DNA of 64,000 nucleotides. It comes from Xestospongia bergquistia (lineage: Eukaryota; Porifera; Demospongiae; Haplosclerida; Petrosiidae). The notes beneath the pieces are model-generated. The model saw only the letters and a program-made list of their open reading frames with translations. It was not told the origin of the DNA and made no database searches. The translations under genes were made by a program, and so were the position numbers. Within the stretch, counting starts at the first letter, position 1, and every line of letters starts with the position of its first letter. The stretch lies in NCBI GenBank assembly GCA_963965975.1, contig OZ014420.1, positions 4,056,001 through 4,120,000 on the forward strand. Direction: 5' to 3'. This document shows positions 13,486-25,058 of this stretch, one piece after another.

Positions 13486-15308
13486 ATGCGTATAAGAAAG
13501 CTATGGAAAAAGGAGAAATGAATGTAGCATATGGACGTATCATGCTTCTCGGAACTGCGGTTGTTGGTAAAACTAGCTTAAAGCGATTGTTAATGAAGCT
13601 ACCTTGGAAACGTGACACTACTAGTACAATTATATCTGAAGTTAGCTGTGTTCGGCCATTTGGACATAAGTGGTACAACATGAGCCTTAAAGATGATGAG
13701 TTAATAGAGGACAAGTTAATAGAGGTAACTGATGAGGATGAGATAGACGAAATGGCAAAACTACTTGCTTTAGTTTATCAAGATCCTTCTAATACCACAT
13801 CTGTCCTTAGTTGTGCAACAGCCTTAGCACTCTACAATGTAGCTAGCTTTCCTAAGATAAATCCTTCAATAGTATCTTCACAAATTAAAGACATAGAGGG
13901 CATGAAAGTGGATGAGATTCTTTCAAAAGCCATATAAAAATCTGAGCTAATGTCTCCAGATGCTCTAAAGAATATTAAGCCCCAACCATTTCTGCACATC
14001 TGGGATTGTGGTGGTCAGCCTGTTTTTCTTGAAATCCTTCCTGCTTTTCTTACTCCTCGTACCATGTTCCTCCTCATTTTTGATGCCTCAAAGGATTTCA
14101 GGGAACAATGGCAGGCTGTACGGCATAAGGCTGGAGAGAAAATTTTTGAGGAGGAGGTGAATGTGAGCACACTTGATCTGATGCTTAATTGGATGGCTAG
14201 TATTCATGGTCACCTGATGAGGTATAACAGTGATGGTGGTTGTTGTGAGTACCCTCGTGTGTACTGCATAGGTACTCATGGTGATATCTTGAAGACTGAA
14301 GATAAAAGAAAGGAAGTTGTTGAGAAATTTGAATCTTATTATAAAGACAAAGAATATTTTCAGCTCACTGATAACACCTTAATAATTGACAATGCCTCTT
14401 CTGGTAAAGGAGCAACAAGACAAATGTGGACATTGCTACGAGGAAAAGGCATTTTAGTACAGCCACTTTATATGTCATTTTGAAGAGAATGTAAAGCATC
14501 TGACTTTAGTCCAGAAGCCATTATTGAACTTTTAGTTAGTTTTCGTCTTGCTACTGAAGTTACTACTAAAAAATTTTTTGATCGACCAGTCAAGAAATAT
14601 TTTCTACCAGCAATGCTGAAGTCATTCAAAGGAGATCCTTTTGAAGCTCCACCTGGTTATCATCTACGAGCTACACCTCTTCACATCACCTTTAACACCA
14701 AATTTGTATCTCCAGGTTTTTTTACACGCTTTGTTACATCTTTTGCCAGATGACCATCCTGTAAGCTGAAGTTCAAAGATGGAATATATCGTAATTGTGT
14801 CATCTTTAAATATGGACAGAAACCTAGGGATCATATCATTCTCACTGATCTCCACTCTGTTATGCAAATTGATGTGTTACGATATGCTCAAGATAATCCT
14901 GCCTTTAGATCTATTAATGCAGTATGCCAGGAGCTATTGGTTGTTTTGAAAGATTGTGGAGATCAAGTTGATCGAGTACTTACACTTAGCAGAGACTTCC
15001 TTAGTGAGTCATTTCAATCTGTTTCTATAAGAAGGAAGTTTAAGTATGTATGTAAACAATGTCTTCAAACAAATGATCCTCATTATCTTGTTATCGGAGA
15101 TGAGCAATCATCTAGTGTACCGATCTGTTGTGGAAAAAATCCATCATATCGTAAACCCAGTGCTGAAGAAGCAGTTTGGTTCAAAAGAGAGATAATACAA
15201 GAACAGGTATGTACACATCATATCTCATAATTTGTAGTATTATATGTAATTAATTATAGAGTGCAAGTTCAGTTGCTACTGGACAAGGTCATGAAGTCTC
15301 AACTCAAG
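13486..15308 (+). pseudogene. Roc-COR (ROCO-type) GTPase gene fragment with in-frame stops
   Basis: The main exon 13486-15206 follows acceptor ttaatacatatag and ends at donor gtatgt. A 49-nt exon 15260-15308 follows (SASSVATGQGHEVSTQ, phase 1 end). Visible Roc motifs: P-loop LLGTAVVGKTS (about 13548-13580), G3 WDCGGQPVFLE (about 14000-14035) and G4-like CIGTHGD (about 14266-14286). A COR-like region with Cys pairs (CKQC..CCG) occupies about 14484-15206. The frame is continuous but for three stops: TAA 13935, TGA 14481 and TGA 14751. Each could arise by C to T from CAA or CGA. ROCO proteins couple GTP binding to dimerisation through COR. This copy cannot make a full protein without readthrough. 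Downstream exons were displaced by the inversion. Confidence 0.85.
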
Positions 15309-16053
15309 GTAGAATTTACATACCATTATAATGAAATTTTGATAAAAATTATTTTAATATCTAGTATACTATTTCACAGGATAAAGTTTAGTGATTTATG
15401 AAATTAACTTCCATTTGATGTAAACTCTGACTTTACAGATTGATTTTTAACCATATCTTTGCTATACTGCTATTAATTTTTTGATATCATTGGATTCCTC
15501 TCATTCTTGTGGGTGTTATAATAGCATTCATTAAGTGATTGATGTTTTTAAGTATTCTTTTTGACAACCCTCCATATAAATTCACATGTATAATGACTCA
15601 TAAGGAATCACATCTATTACTTTGCATATACTGGTAAAAAAATTTTGTCAAATTTTTAAATCAAAACCTTATAACAGGATTTTTCCCACAGTACTAGACA
15701 ACATAAAATTATAACATCATTTGTCATATGTCACATTAACATTTGTTTGTTTTTGCAGATCTAGATTGTTCATTATTAATAATAGTTATATGATGATATA
15801 CAAAAATCAACTATTCATGTTGCATTTAATGACTTATTTCAATACCTACTCACTTTTCTTACTGTTAAGTTGGTATATGATAGTGAGGTATAAAGACTAA
15901 AAGTTAATTACATTCCTTGTACCTGATTATTTGAAATCCTTTCAAAAATTAAAGGGATTAAGTGCCGTGTACTTGATATGTACAATAACAGGACAATAAC
16001 TGAGAATATGTATTCATAATTTAGTGATTATTGAGATAGATATAAAGTAAGTC
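14094..16053 (+). repeat. Block A: direct copy of a 1.96-kb inverted duplication
   Basis: Block A is the near-identical reverse complement of 18644-20603. Paired coordinates sum to 34697 at both ends and at the internal ATG pair 14862/19835, so there is no net indel. The few differences noted are a cluster near 15222 (atatctc versus ataatta) and one base near 14440. It starts inside the Roc coding sequence and ends in an intron. Confidence 0.95.
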
Positions 16054-17982
16054 TTGGAACCTGCATATGAAATGTGCTATCAATACAATTGTATGGATGA
16101 TTATATCTCTGGATCAACTTGACTATCTACAATGTAACAAAATTCTTAAAACTTTAATTTCTAAATGATTAATGTAAAAGCTAATTTAATCAATAATAAT
16201 TAACACAAGTAAATAACTGAAAAATTCATTACATACGGATAACCAAACTAAAGTTAAAGACATTGAGACACTTGGTTTAGGGTTTATGGTTTTAGATGTT
16301 GTAAGGTAACAAAAATCACCTTACCATGCTTAATAATTTCATAGTACACATGTGGGTAGTATTGCATACCACCATCTGTAGAACATTCCTGACCTAGTCA
16401 ACACCAGACCATCCAAAATCATAATACATGCTTCTGTCCTGTTGGTATACATCATGGACATGATACTTAATATCATGCTCTTTCACACATTTTAGAAAGG
16501 ATGTGAAAATGAGGACATATATTTATGAAATGCAATGACTATAATTGACTTTTACTACTTATATCCCACTGAATAATTAAGAAAAGTGGGTAGAGTAACA
16601 TGAATAATTGAATTTTTGTGAAACTATTAGTAGATTAGTGAAAATGAGGTAATGTTAATTCAACAACTGACAAATGAATCATAATCATGTCGTCTAATCA
16701 AGTAGCAAAATTCTGTTATAAGGTTTAATTTGGAGATTTGACAATTTTTCTGTACCAGCATATCATCAGCTAATGCATTTACTTCCTAATACTATACTCC
16801 CTTCTGTTTGACTTTGAAGATGGAAGTGATTCCTTATGATAGAGTGTACACATAAAACTATGTAGAGGGTTGTCAAAAGAATAATTAGAGAATGTCAGTC
16901 ATTTCATCAATGCTATTATGATACCTCAAGAATGAGAGGAGTCCAACGATATCAACAATTAATGAATTTGTAAAGCAGTTTACATCAAATAGTTTAATTT
17001 CATGAATCACTAAACTTTATCCTGTGAAATAGTATACTAGATATTAAAATAATTTTTATCAAAATTTCATTATAATGGTATGTAAATCCTACCTTGAGTT
17101 GAGACTTCATGACCTTGTCCAGTAGCAATTGAACTCACACTCTATAATTAATTACATATAATGCTACAAATTATGAGATATGATGTGTACATAATTAAGC
17201 TTGTTCTTATATTATCTCTCCTTTAAACCAAACTGCTTCTTCAGCACAATAACAAGAATAACAAACTAGCTCTCTGCCTTTGGCAAAGAAAGTTTAAAGC
17301 CTTATCAGTTATACTTATCATCACAGCACTTATGGTGAAGTTTAATTACTGTGACATTGGCAGTTAACATAATTATAGAGTTTAATTTTATTCATTGATT
17401 TTTATTGTCAGATGCAAATCATTTTATAATAGTTGGGTCTTATAGCACCAATAAATATAAAATAGTTTGAAATTCCTAGTATTTTTGTATCTCATAGAAA
17501 AAATTTTAAAAACTGGTACAATTAAATTAATGTAGTATAAATCTTGTGAGCAACAGCTTACATATACATTTAAATGATATGAATGCACTTGTTAACATTG
17601 TAAAAGATACAAGTTTTGATTTTTTTTATCACTACTGATGAAATTTCAGCTAATTTTAAATATAAACAGAAAATAAATTGTAGAAGTAGCATAAGGCACA
17701 TTATCATACCTTAGTCATCAATTTTGAGTTTCTTTGACATGATTTTACCTTGAGTTGAGACTGGAGAAAGATACTTACGCTTAGTAGAAGTTGAATCCAC
17801 AGTTTCCATATCAATCTATGAGTAAATATATAACACTAAAAATTATCACAAGATATAATGTGTGTAACCAACTTAGTATTTTATAAATTCTCTCATTGGC
17901 AGATTAATAAGATGATTGTAGACATTTGTACCAAAATATACATAATTATATACATACGAGTGGACCAAACGATTATATATGA
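16053..17982 (-). repeat. Block B, inverted copy (1.93 kb)
   Basis: Reverse complement of 20612-22541/2. Paired coordinates sum to 38594 at both ends. It carries, on the minus strand, the linker micro-exons (IDMETVDSTSTK, LSTQ, then SVSSIATGQGHEVSTQ) and stops 8-9 bases into the CARD exon. It joins block A directly at 16053 with about 2 bp of shared sequence (TC). Confidence 0.95.
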
Positions 17983-18643
17983 CATCAGTGAATGAGCATC
18001 AACTAACCATTGTTTTCAGATGATCTTCGTACTTTCTTGCTACATCATTCTGTTTAATAGCTCTTAAACCAGTTAGTAAATTCCTCCTTGTTGCATTTTC
18101 AGCTTTCTCTTGTATCCATAACTGATACATCATGGTACAGTCATTACATCCAGCTAAATCTACATCAGACAGTTCTAGTTGGACACCCAACAGTGTCCAC
18201 TCTGCAGTTCTAGCATGTGTAATTATTTCCTTAATGGGAGGTTGTTGATCTAAGAGTTCATCTGGTAAAGCAAATGCATAGATACCTCCTTCAGCTATAT
18301 TACCTAATATGAAATTAAATAAAGTACATGTTAATATTGATATAATAAAATTAACTCTTTTTTGTTAAATAATAAAACAAATATAATAATGTTATTGATA
18401 ATGGGATACATGTATCAGATAGAGAGACAACATTAATTGTGGGTGTGTCATCATATTACCAAGTATTCAAACCACAATGTTACTTAGCTGAAAACTGGAA
18501 AACTATTGAGGAAACGTTTATCCATATAACCCTGTATCTGGTAATCTAATGGAAGTGACATGGAGATATCAACTACTTATAACATGTAGAATTATTGTTC
18601 CCTTCTTTAGCCAAGTCTGATTCATCACAAGTAAATTGCTATT
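17983..18643 (-). other. Block C: single-copy inverted segment
   Basis: The only part of the rearranged interval present once. It holds the Death-domain exon on the minus strand. In the inferred ancestral order it lay between A and B. Confidence 0.85.
18008..18303 (-). CDS. Death-domain exon of the Roc-COR gene (inverted)
   Basis: Minus-strand exon: acceptor ttcatattag before 18303, donor gttagt after 18008, about 98 codons. The segment WTLLGVQLELSDVDLAGC, then MMYQLWIQEKAENATRR and LRAIKQNDVARKYEDHL, follows the Death-domain pattern (W..LG..L.L...DL, then the weakly conserved helix with A..R..L..AL). Death domains mediate homotypic assembly in apoptotic and immune signalling. The acceptor phase (1) matches the donor phase of the 49-nt exon in block A. 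The exit phase (0) matches the micro-exon in block B. This supports an original order Roc-COR, linker, Death, linker, CARD. It now faces opposite to the CARD exon. Confidence 0.75.
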
Positions 18644-20603
18644 GACTTACTTTATATCTATCTCAATAATCACTAAATTATGAATACATATTCTCAGTTA
18701 TTGTCCTGTTATTGTACATATCAAGTACACGGCACTTAATCCCTTTAATTTTTGAAAGGATTTCAAATAATCAGGTACAAGGAATGTAATTAACTTTTAG
18801 TCTTTATACCTCACTATCATATACCAACTTAACAGTAAGAAAAGTGAGTAGGTATTGAAATAAGTCATTAAATGCAACATGAATAGTTGATTTTTGTATA
18901 TCATCATATAACTATTATTAATAATGAACAATCTAGATCTGCAAAAACAAACAAATGTTAATGTGACATATGACAAATGATGTTATAATTTTATGTTGTC
19001 TAGTACTGTGGGAAAAATCCTGTTATAAGGTTTTGATTTAAAAATTTGACAAAATTTTTTTACCAGTATATGCAAAGTAATAGATGTGATTCCTTATGAG
19101 TCATTATACATGTGAATTTATATGGAGGGTTGTCAAAAAGAATACTTAAAAACATCAATCACTTAATGAATGCTATTATAACACCCACAAGAATGAGAGG
19201 AATCCAATGATATCAAAAAATTAATAGCAGTATAGCAAAGATATGGTTAAAAATCAATCTGTAAAGTCAGAGTTTACATCAAATGGAAGTTAATTTCATA
19301 AATCACTAAACTTTATCCTGTGAAATAGTATACTAGATATTAAAATAATTTTTATCAAAATTTCATTATAATGGTATGTAAATTCTACCTTGAGTTGAGA
19401 CTTCATGACCTTGTCCAGTAGCAACTGAACTTGCACTCTATAATTAATTACATATAATACTACAAATTATTAATTATGATGTGTACATACCTGTTCTTGT
19501 ATTATCTCTCTTTTGAACCAAACTGCTTCTTCAGCACTGGGTTTACGATATGATGGATTTTTTCCACAACAGATCGGTACACTAGATGATTGCTCATCTC
19601 CGATAACAAGATAATGAGGATCATTTGTTTGAAGACATTGTTTACATACATACTTAAACTTCCTTCTTATAGAAACAGATTGAAATGACTCACTAAGGAA
19701 GTCTCTGCTAAGTGTAAGTACTCGATCAACTTGATCTCCACAATCTTTCAAAACAACCAATAGCTCCTGGCATACTGCATTAATAGATCTAAAGGCAGGA
19801 TTATCTTGAGCATATCGTAACACATCAATTTGCATAACAGAGTGGAGATCAGTGAGAATGATATGATCCCTAGGTTTCTGTCCATATTTAAAGATGACAC
19901 AATTACGATATATTCCATCTTTGAACTTCAGCTTACAGGATGGTCATCTGGCAAAAGATGTAACAAAGCGTGTAAAAAAACCTGGAGATACAAATTTGGT
20001 GTTAAAGGTGATGTGAAGAGGTGTAGCTCGTAGATGATAACCAGGTGGAGCTTCAAAAGGATCTCCTTTGAATGACTTCAGCATTGCTGGTAGAAAATAT
20101 TTCTTGACTGGTCGATCAAAAAATTTTTTAGTAGTAACTTCAGTAGCAAGACGAAAACTAACTAAAAGTTCAATAATGGCTTCTGGACTAAAGTCAGATG
20201 CTTTACATTCTCTTCAAAATGACATATAAAGTGGCTGTACTAAAATGCCTTTTTCTCGTAGCAATGTCCACATTTGTCTTGTTGCTCCTTTACCAGAAGA
20301 GGCATTGTCAATTATTAAGGTGTTATCAGTGAGCTGAAAATATTCTTTGTCTTTATAATAAGATTCAAATTTCTCAACAACTTCCTTTCTTTTATCTTCA
20401 GTCTTCAAGATATCACCATGAGTACCTATGCAGTACACACGAGGGTACTCACAACAACCACCATCACTGTTATACCTCATCAGGTGACCATGAATACTAG
20501 CCATCCAATTAAGCATCAGATCAAGTGTGCTCACATTCACCTCCTCCTCAAAAATTTTCTCTCCAGCCTTATGCCGTACAGCCTGCCATTGTTCCCTGAA
20601 ATC
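18644..20603 (-). repeat. Block A, inverted copy
   Basis: Mate of 14094-16053. It is followed on the plus strand by eight extra bases (20604-20611) before block B. These form, with the neighbours, a 10-bp tandem duplication (atcatatata twice), as seen at repair junctions with templated insertion. Confidence 0.95.
19389..20603 (-). pseudogene. Roc-COR fragment, inverted copy, lacking the N-terminal half of Roc
   Basis: The minus strand reads from FREQWQAVRHKAG at 20603 through CIGTHGD and the COR-like region to about 19491, then the 49-nt exon 19437-19389. The P-loop and G3 motif are absent because the duplication starts after them. It carries the same two TGA stops as the plus copy (20216-20214 and 19946-19944), so those stops pre-date the duplication. 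The donor of the main exon is retained (cagGTATGT). It cannot encode a functional GTPase. Confidence 0.85.
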
Positions 20604-20611
20604 ATATATAA

Positions 20612-22542
20612 TCATATATAATTGTTTGGTCCACTTGTATGTATATAATTATGTATATTATGGTACAAATGTCTACAATCATCTTATTAATCTGCCAATG
20701 AGAGAATTTATAAAATACTAAGTTGGTTACACACATTATATCTTGTGATAATTTTTAGTGTTATATATTTACTCATAGATTGATATGGAAACTGTGGATT
20801 CAACTTCTACTAAGCGTAAGTATCTTTCTCCAGTCTCAACTCAAGGTAAAATCATGTCAAAGAAACTCAAAATTGATGACTAAGGTATGATAATGTGCCT
20901 TATGCTACTTCTACAATTTATTTTCTGTTTATATTTAAAATTAGCTGAAATTTCATCAGTAGTGATAAAAAAAATCAAAACTTGTATCTTTTACAATGTT
21001 AACAAGTGCATTCATATCATTTAAATGTATATGTAAGCTGTTGCTCACAAGATTTATACTACATTAATTTAATTGTACCAGTTTTTAAAATTTTTTCTAT
21101 GAGATACAAAAATACTAGGAATTTCAAACTATTTTATATTTATTGGTGCTATAAGACCCAACTATTATAAAATGATTTGCATCTGACAATAAAAATCAAT
21201 GAATAAAATTAAACTCTATAATTATGTTAACTGCCAATGTCACAGTAATTAAACTTCACCATAAGTGCTGTGATGATAAGTATAACTGATAAGGCTTTAA
21301 ACTTTCTTTGCCAAAGGCAGAGAGCTAGTTTGTTATTCTTGTTATTGTGCTGAAGAAGCAGTTTGGTTTAAAGGAGAGATAATATAAGAACAAGCTTAAT
21401 TATGTACACATCATATCTCATAATTTGTAGCATTATATGTAATTAATTATAGAGTGTGAGTTCAATTGCTACTGGACAAGGTCATGAAGTCTCAACTCAA
21501 GGTAGGATTTACATACCATTATAATGAAATTTTGATAAAAATTATTTTAATATCTAGTATACTATTTCACAGGATAAAGTTTAGTGATTCATGAAATTAA
21601 ACTATTTGATGTAAACTGCTTTACAAATTCATTAATTGTTGATATCGTTGGACTCCTCTCATTCTTGAGGTATCATAATAGCATTGATGAAATGACTGAC
21701 ATTCTCTAATTATTCTTTTGACAACCCTCTACATAGTTTTATGTGTACACTCTATCATAAGGAATCACTTCCATCTTCAAAGTCAAACAGAAGGGAGTAT
21801 AGTATTAGGAAGTAAATGCATTAGCTGATGATATGCTGGTACAGAAAAATTGTCAAATCTCCAAATTAAACCTTATAACAGAATTTTGCTACTTGATTAG
21901 ACGACATGATTATGATTCATTTGTCAGTTGTTGAATTAACATTACCTCATTTTCACTAATCTACTAATAGTTTCACAAAAATTCAATTATTCATGTTACT
22001 CTACCCACTTTTCTTAATTATTCAGTGGGATATAAGTAGTAAAAGTCAATTATAGTCATTGCATTTCATAAATATATGTCCTCATTTTCACATCCTTTCT
22101 AAAATGTGTGAAAGAGCATGATATTAAGTATCATGTCCATGATGTATACCAACAGGACAGAAGCATGTATTATGATTTTGGATGGTCTGGTGTTGACTAG
22201 GTCAGGAATGTTCTACAGATGGTGGTATGCAATACTACCCACATGTGTACTATGAAATTATTAAGCATGGTAAGGTGATTTTTGTTACCTTACAACATCT
22301 AAAACCATAAACCCTAAACCAAGTGTCTCAATGTCTTTAACTTTAGTTTGGTTATCCGTATGTAATGAATTTTTCAGTTATTTACTTGTGTTAATTATTA
22401 TTGATTAAATTAGCTTTTACATTAATCATTTAGAAATTAAAGTTTTAAGAATTTTGTTACATTGTAGATAGTCAAGTTGATCCAGAGATATAATCATCCA
22501 TACAATTGTATTGATAGCACATTTCATATGCAGGTTCCAAGA
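20612..22542 (+). repeat. Block B, direct copy, with linker micro-exons
   Basis: Mate of 16053-17982. Plus-strand exons: 20779-20815 (IDMETVDSTSTK, ends phase 1), 20834-20845 (12-nt micro-exon, LSTQ) and 21453-21501 (SVSSIATGQGHEVSTQ). The stretch 21340-21720 is itself a diverged copy of 15160-15560 in block A. It includes a broken copy of the COR exon end (GAEEAVWFKGEI with a TAA), showing an older internal exon duplication. Confidence 0.85.
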
Positions 22543-22733
22543 GTACTTCTTTGACTGATTGTGATGCAGCTTGGAAAGTTCTAGTTCAATGTACTGACAT
22601 TATTGTTGGGTCAACCATTGATCCCATTGGTCTAGCAAGAAAACTGTCTTCAGAACTTGTCATTTCCAAGGATGTTTACAAGAGAGTCAAAGACAAGGCT
22701 TGTAAGGATACAGACAAGGAACGTTGTAATTAG
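22534..22733 (+). CDS. CARD-like terminal exon of the Roc-COR gene
   Basis: Acceptor catatgcag before 22534; phase 1, as every linker exon upstream requires. It encodes about 65 residues, including DIIVGSTIDPIGLARKL and VISKDVYKRVKDK, then ends TAG at 22731. The pattern (IDP..LA..L, then VIS.DVYK.V) recurs in the minus-strand gene at about 47300-47550 and resembles CARD/Death-fold helices. The fold is normally longer, and the last helix appears lost at the TAG, which is followed by a (TA)n tract. It is probably truncated. Confidence 0.6.
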
Positions 22734-22751
22734 TACATGGATATCATTTCA

Positions 22752-22755
<4 letters not shown>

Positions 22756-22783
<28 letters not shown>
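22756..22783. repeat. (TA)n microsatellite
   Basis: Perfect AT dinucleotide run of about 28 bp just after the CARD exon stop. Confidence 0.9.
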
Positions 22784-22785
<2 letters not shown>

Positions 22786-23493
22786 GTTACTTTTTTATTG
22801 TAAATACTTTGTACGAGATCAAAGAATATTAGAAATTTCAAAGCATTTAATAATTATTATTAGTGAGATAAGACTGAAATATAATAAATGATTTACGGAA
22901 CATATAAAGTTAAGATGACAAATTAATATAGTATTATAACATATAGTAATAATATTAATTTAATATAACATAATTATAGTATTAATTACATATACTGGTG
23001 ATTAACTTGATAAGCATTGATTTGCAATCATATTTTTAAACTAGTTTCTTAATAATTTGTGGCAAGTGATTCTTGGAAGTCTAGACTCTGTAGAAAACAG
23101 CAAATAATATGATTTAAAATTGTTGAAGAAAATGTTTGGGCTCTTTATTAATGTATTATCACAATGTTTGATAAGTAATAACAAGTCAATGAAACAATAA
23201 CAATAAGAACATAGATCCTATTATTATTATTACTACTACTATTACTACTACTACTGATACTACTGCTGCTGTGTACCAGATAATTCTAACAAAATAAACT
23301 TGTGACTAAAATATTACTTACCACATAAAGTGTCATTGTGTATAATCAAATCTTCAGATACTAGTCCATTTCTTGTCAGTGACAATTTCTAAGTTATAAT
23401 ATAACATGTCCTGGTAACAAAATACAAATAATTAAAATACATTATAATTATCATTAATTTATACGATTATATAAATAAATCAACAAACAACCT
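22784..23493. other. AT-rich spacer with a trinucleotide microsatellite
   Basis: No supported gene. At about 23220-23270 there is a ttatta/ctacta/ctgctg trinucleotide tract. Confidence 0.6.
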
Positions 23494-24457
23494 TTACTCT
23501 GCTTTATTATTCACATTAACTGTACTGATATTGTCTTCTTCACAGATTACAACTTCTGGGACTTTGCTGCAAGAAAAACGAATTAATTCAATAGAGTATT
23601 GAAGTCATTACTAACATCAGAACAATATGTTACTATTTTTACATTATGATAATCCAAGTATGTTCTATACATATGTGTGTACCTTAATGTGACATAGAGT
23701 CTGTTGTCTTTCAAAAACATGAAGTACATATGTTGAGAAGGTTTGATATAAGTCCATCGAGTCACATGATCTACAAATCCTATCATAAAAAGTAACTTGA
23801 ATATCGAGCAATGATATTTTTATATATGAATAAGTAAAATATAGGAAAATAAGACAAAAGGACAATATAGTATGAAAACAATTATTGAAGTTCTAATGAA
23901 GAACATTTGTAGTATATACCATTGAATAAAAGTTTAGAGTTCAGTAGATATTGTTTGGTCAACTTCAATATGAAGGCCAACAATTTTAGTTAGTTTAGGA
24001 GTAGCCTCTTTACAATTGAATAAGAAAACATCGTTGGTATTATGTAGATTACATTAACAAATACAAATTCATTCTATTATTAAAACAATCCAATAACTAA
24101 TCATACCATTTCCCTACATCAAGTAACCAAAACAATATTAAAATACATGATGATTTACCAGCTCTTCAATTGTAGTGTAAGTAGTTTGGAAGAGTAATCC
24201 ACGAATAATTCCTTTGTGTCTATGAACTCTCCATAATTGTGTACCATCTATAAATAAGAAATATTAATGGATCAATAATATCATTATATGATTAAAACAA
24301 CATCTATAAACACTACATTGATATATACACATGTAGTACTGATCAAACATTGCTCATACAATACTATATATTTACCTTTTCTAATAGTTTCACTTGAAGA
24401 TGATAAAAACTCTAGACCAGTTAAAACTTTATTAAGTTCAATGTACATTAGTAAATC
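23494..24457 (-). CDS. Unidentified multi-exon gene, C-terminal part
   Basis: Minus-strand exons: about 24457-24376 (IELNKVLTGLEFLSSSSET, donor gtaaat), 24247-24159 (DGTQLWRVHRHKGIIRGLLF, phases 1 to 0), about 24007-23921 (TPKLTKIVGLHIEVDQ), 23779-23683 (HVTRWTYIKPSQHMYFMFL) and 23566-23494 (KVPEVVICEEDN, stop TAA). Several boundaries agree in phase (24376/24247 and 23683/23566). I do not recognise the family. Oddities: the third exon meets an in-frame TAA (CTC TAA, where CAA would keep it open), and its exit phase does not fit exon 23779. It may be decayed, or one exon may be mis-called. Confidence 0.5.
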
Positions 24458-24671
24458 ACTTAAAATGAGATTAAGCATTAAATAAACATCATGAATGTAT
24501 GATTATTTCAACTTAATACCTTCAATGACATTTATTTCTATTATGATCATTGAAGTAGACATTGTATATATGCTATAAAACTTTTGAGCCTGTTCTTTAG
24601 TTTAGCAGTTTCTTATGATTAACAAATGAAACACTTCTAAAGACTTTTGTAATAACGATCATAACAATATC

Positions 24672-24898
24672 TGTTAACGTTTACTATAGTTTGTTTATGT
24701 ATTATCATTCATTATGTTAATATTTACTCTAGTTTGTTTATCTATTATCATTCACTTCCTGTTTGACCATCATTTATACTAATTATCACTTATAATTAAT
24801 TTTGATCTCGTGTAAATTGGAAACACACTTTTGAAAAGAGAGTTTTTTTGTTGAATGTCAAATTTTGTATCTCCTTCAATCCGGGAGAGAACTCAACA
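24672..24898 (+). repeat. BEL/Pao 5' LTR (227 bp)
   Basis: TGTTAACGTTTAC at the start and CTCAACA at the end. Matches 29746-29982 except for scattered changes. Confidence 0.93.
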
Positions 24899-25058
24899 TA
24901 TTTTGGTCCACCAAACCGGATACTAGCAAGAACATCGATAGTTTGGTGGTTCTCTCTCAAAACTCAGTTATCTCCGTCGTATTCATCTTTCGTACTCGAC
25001 CACGTGCTCTCTTAGCACCTTCATTTGATTCTCATTTTCACCTCGTTGATGAAAATTA

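Noticed and set aside
14088-14279. Minus-strand open frame opposite the Roc domain
   Set aside because: Shadow of the Roc-COR coding strand; same for 14664-14867 and the mirrored 19830-20033 and 20418-20721.
14094-22542. Simple palindrome from head-to-head gene duplication
   Set aside because: Two different arm sums (34697 and 38594) and a single-copy inverted C block require an inversion with two flanking duplications, not one palindrome.
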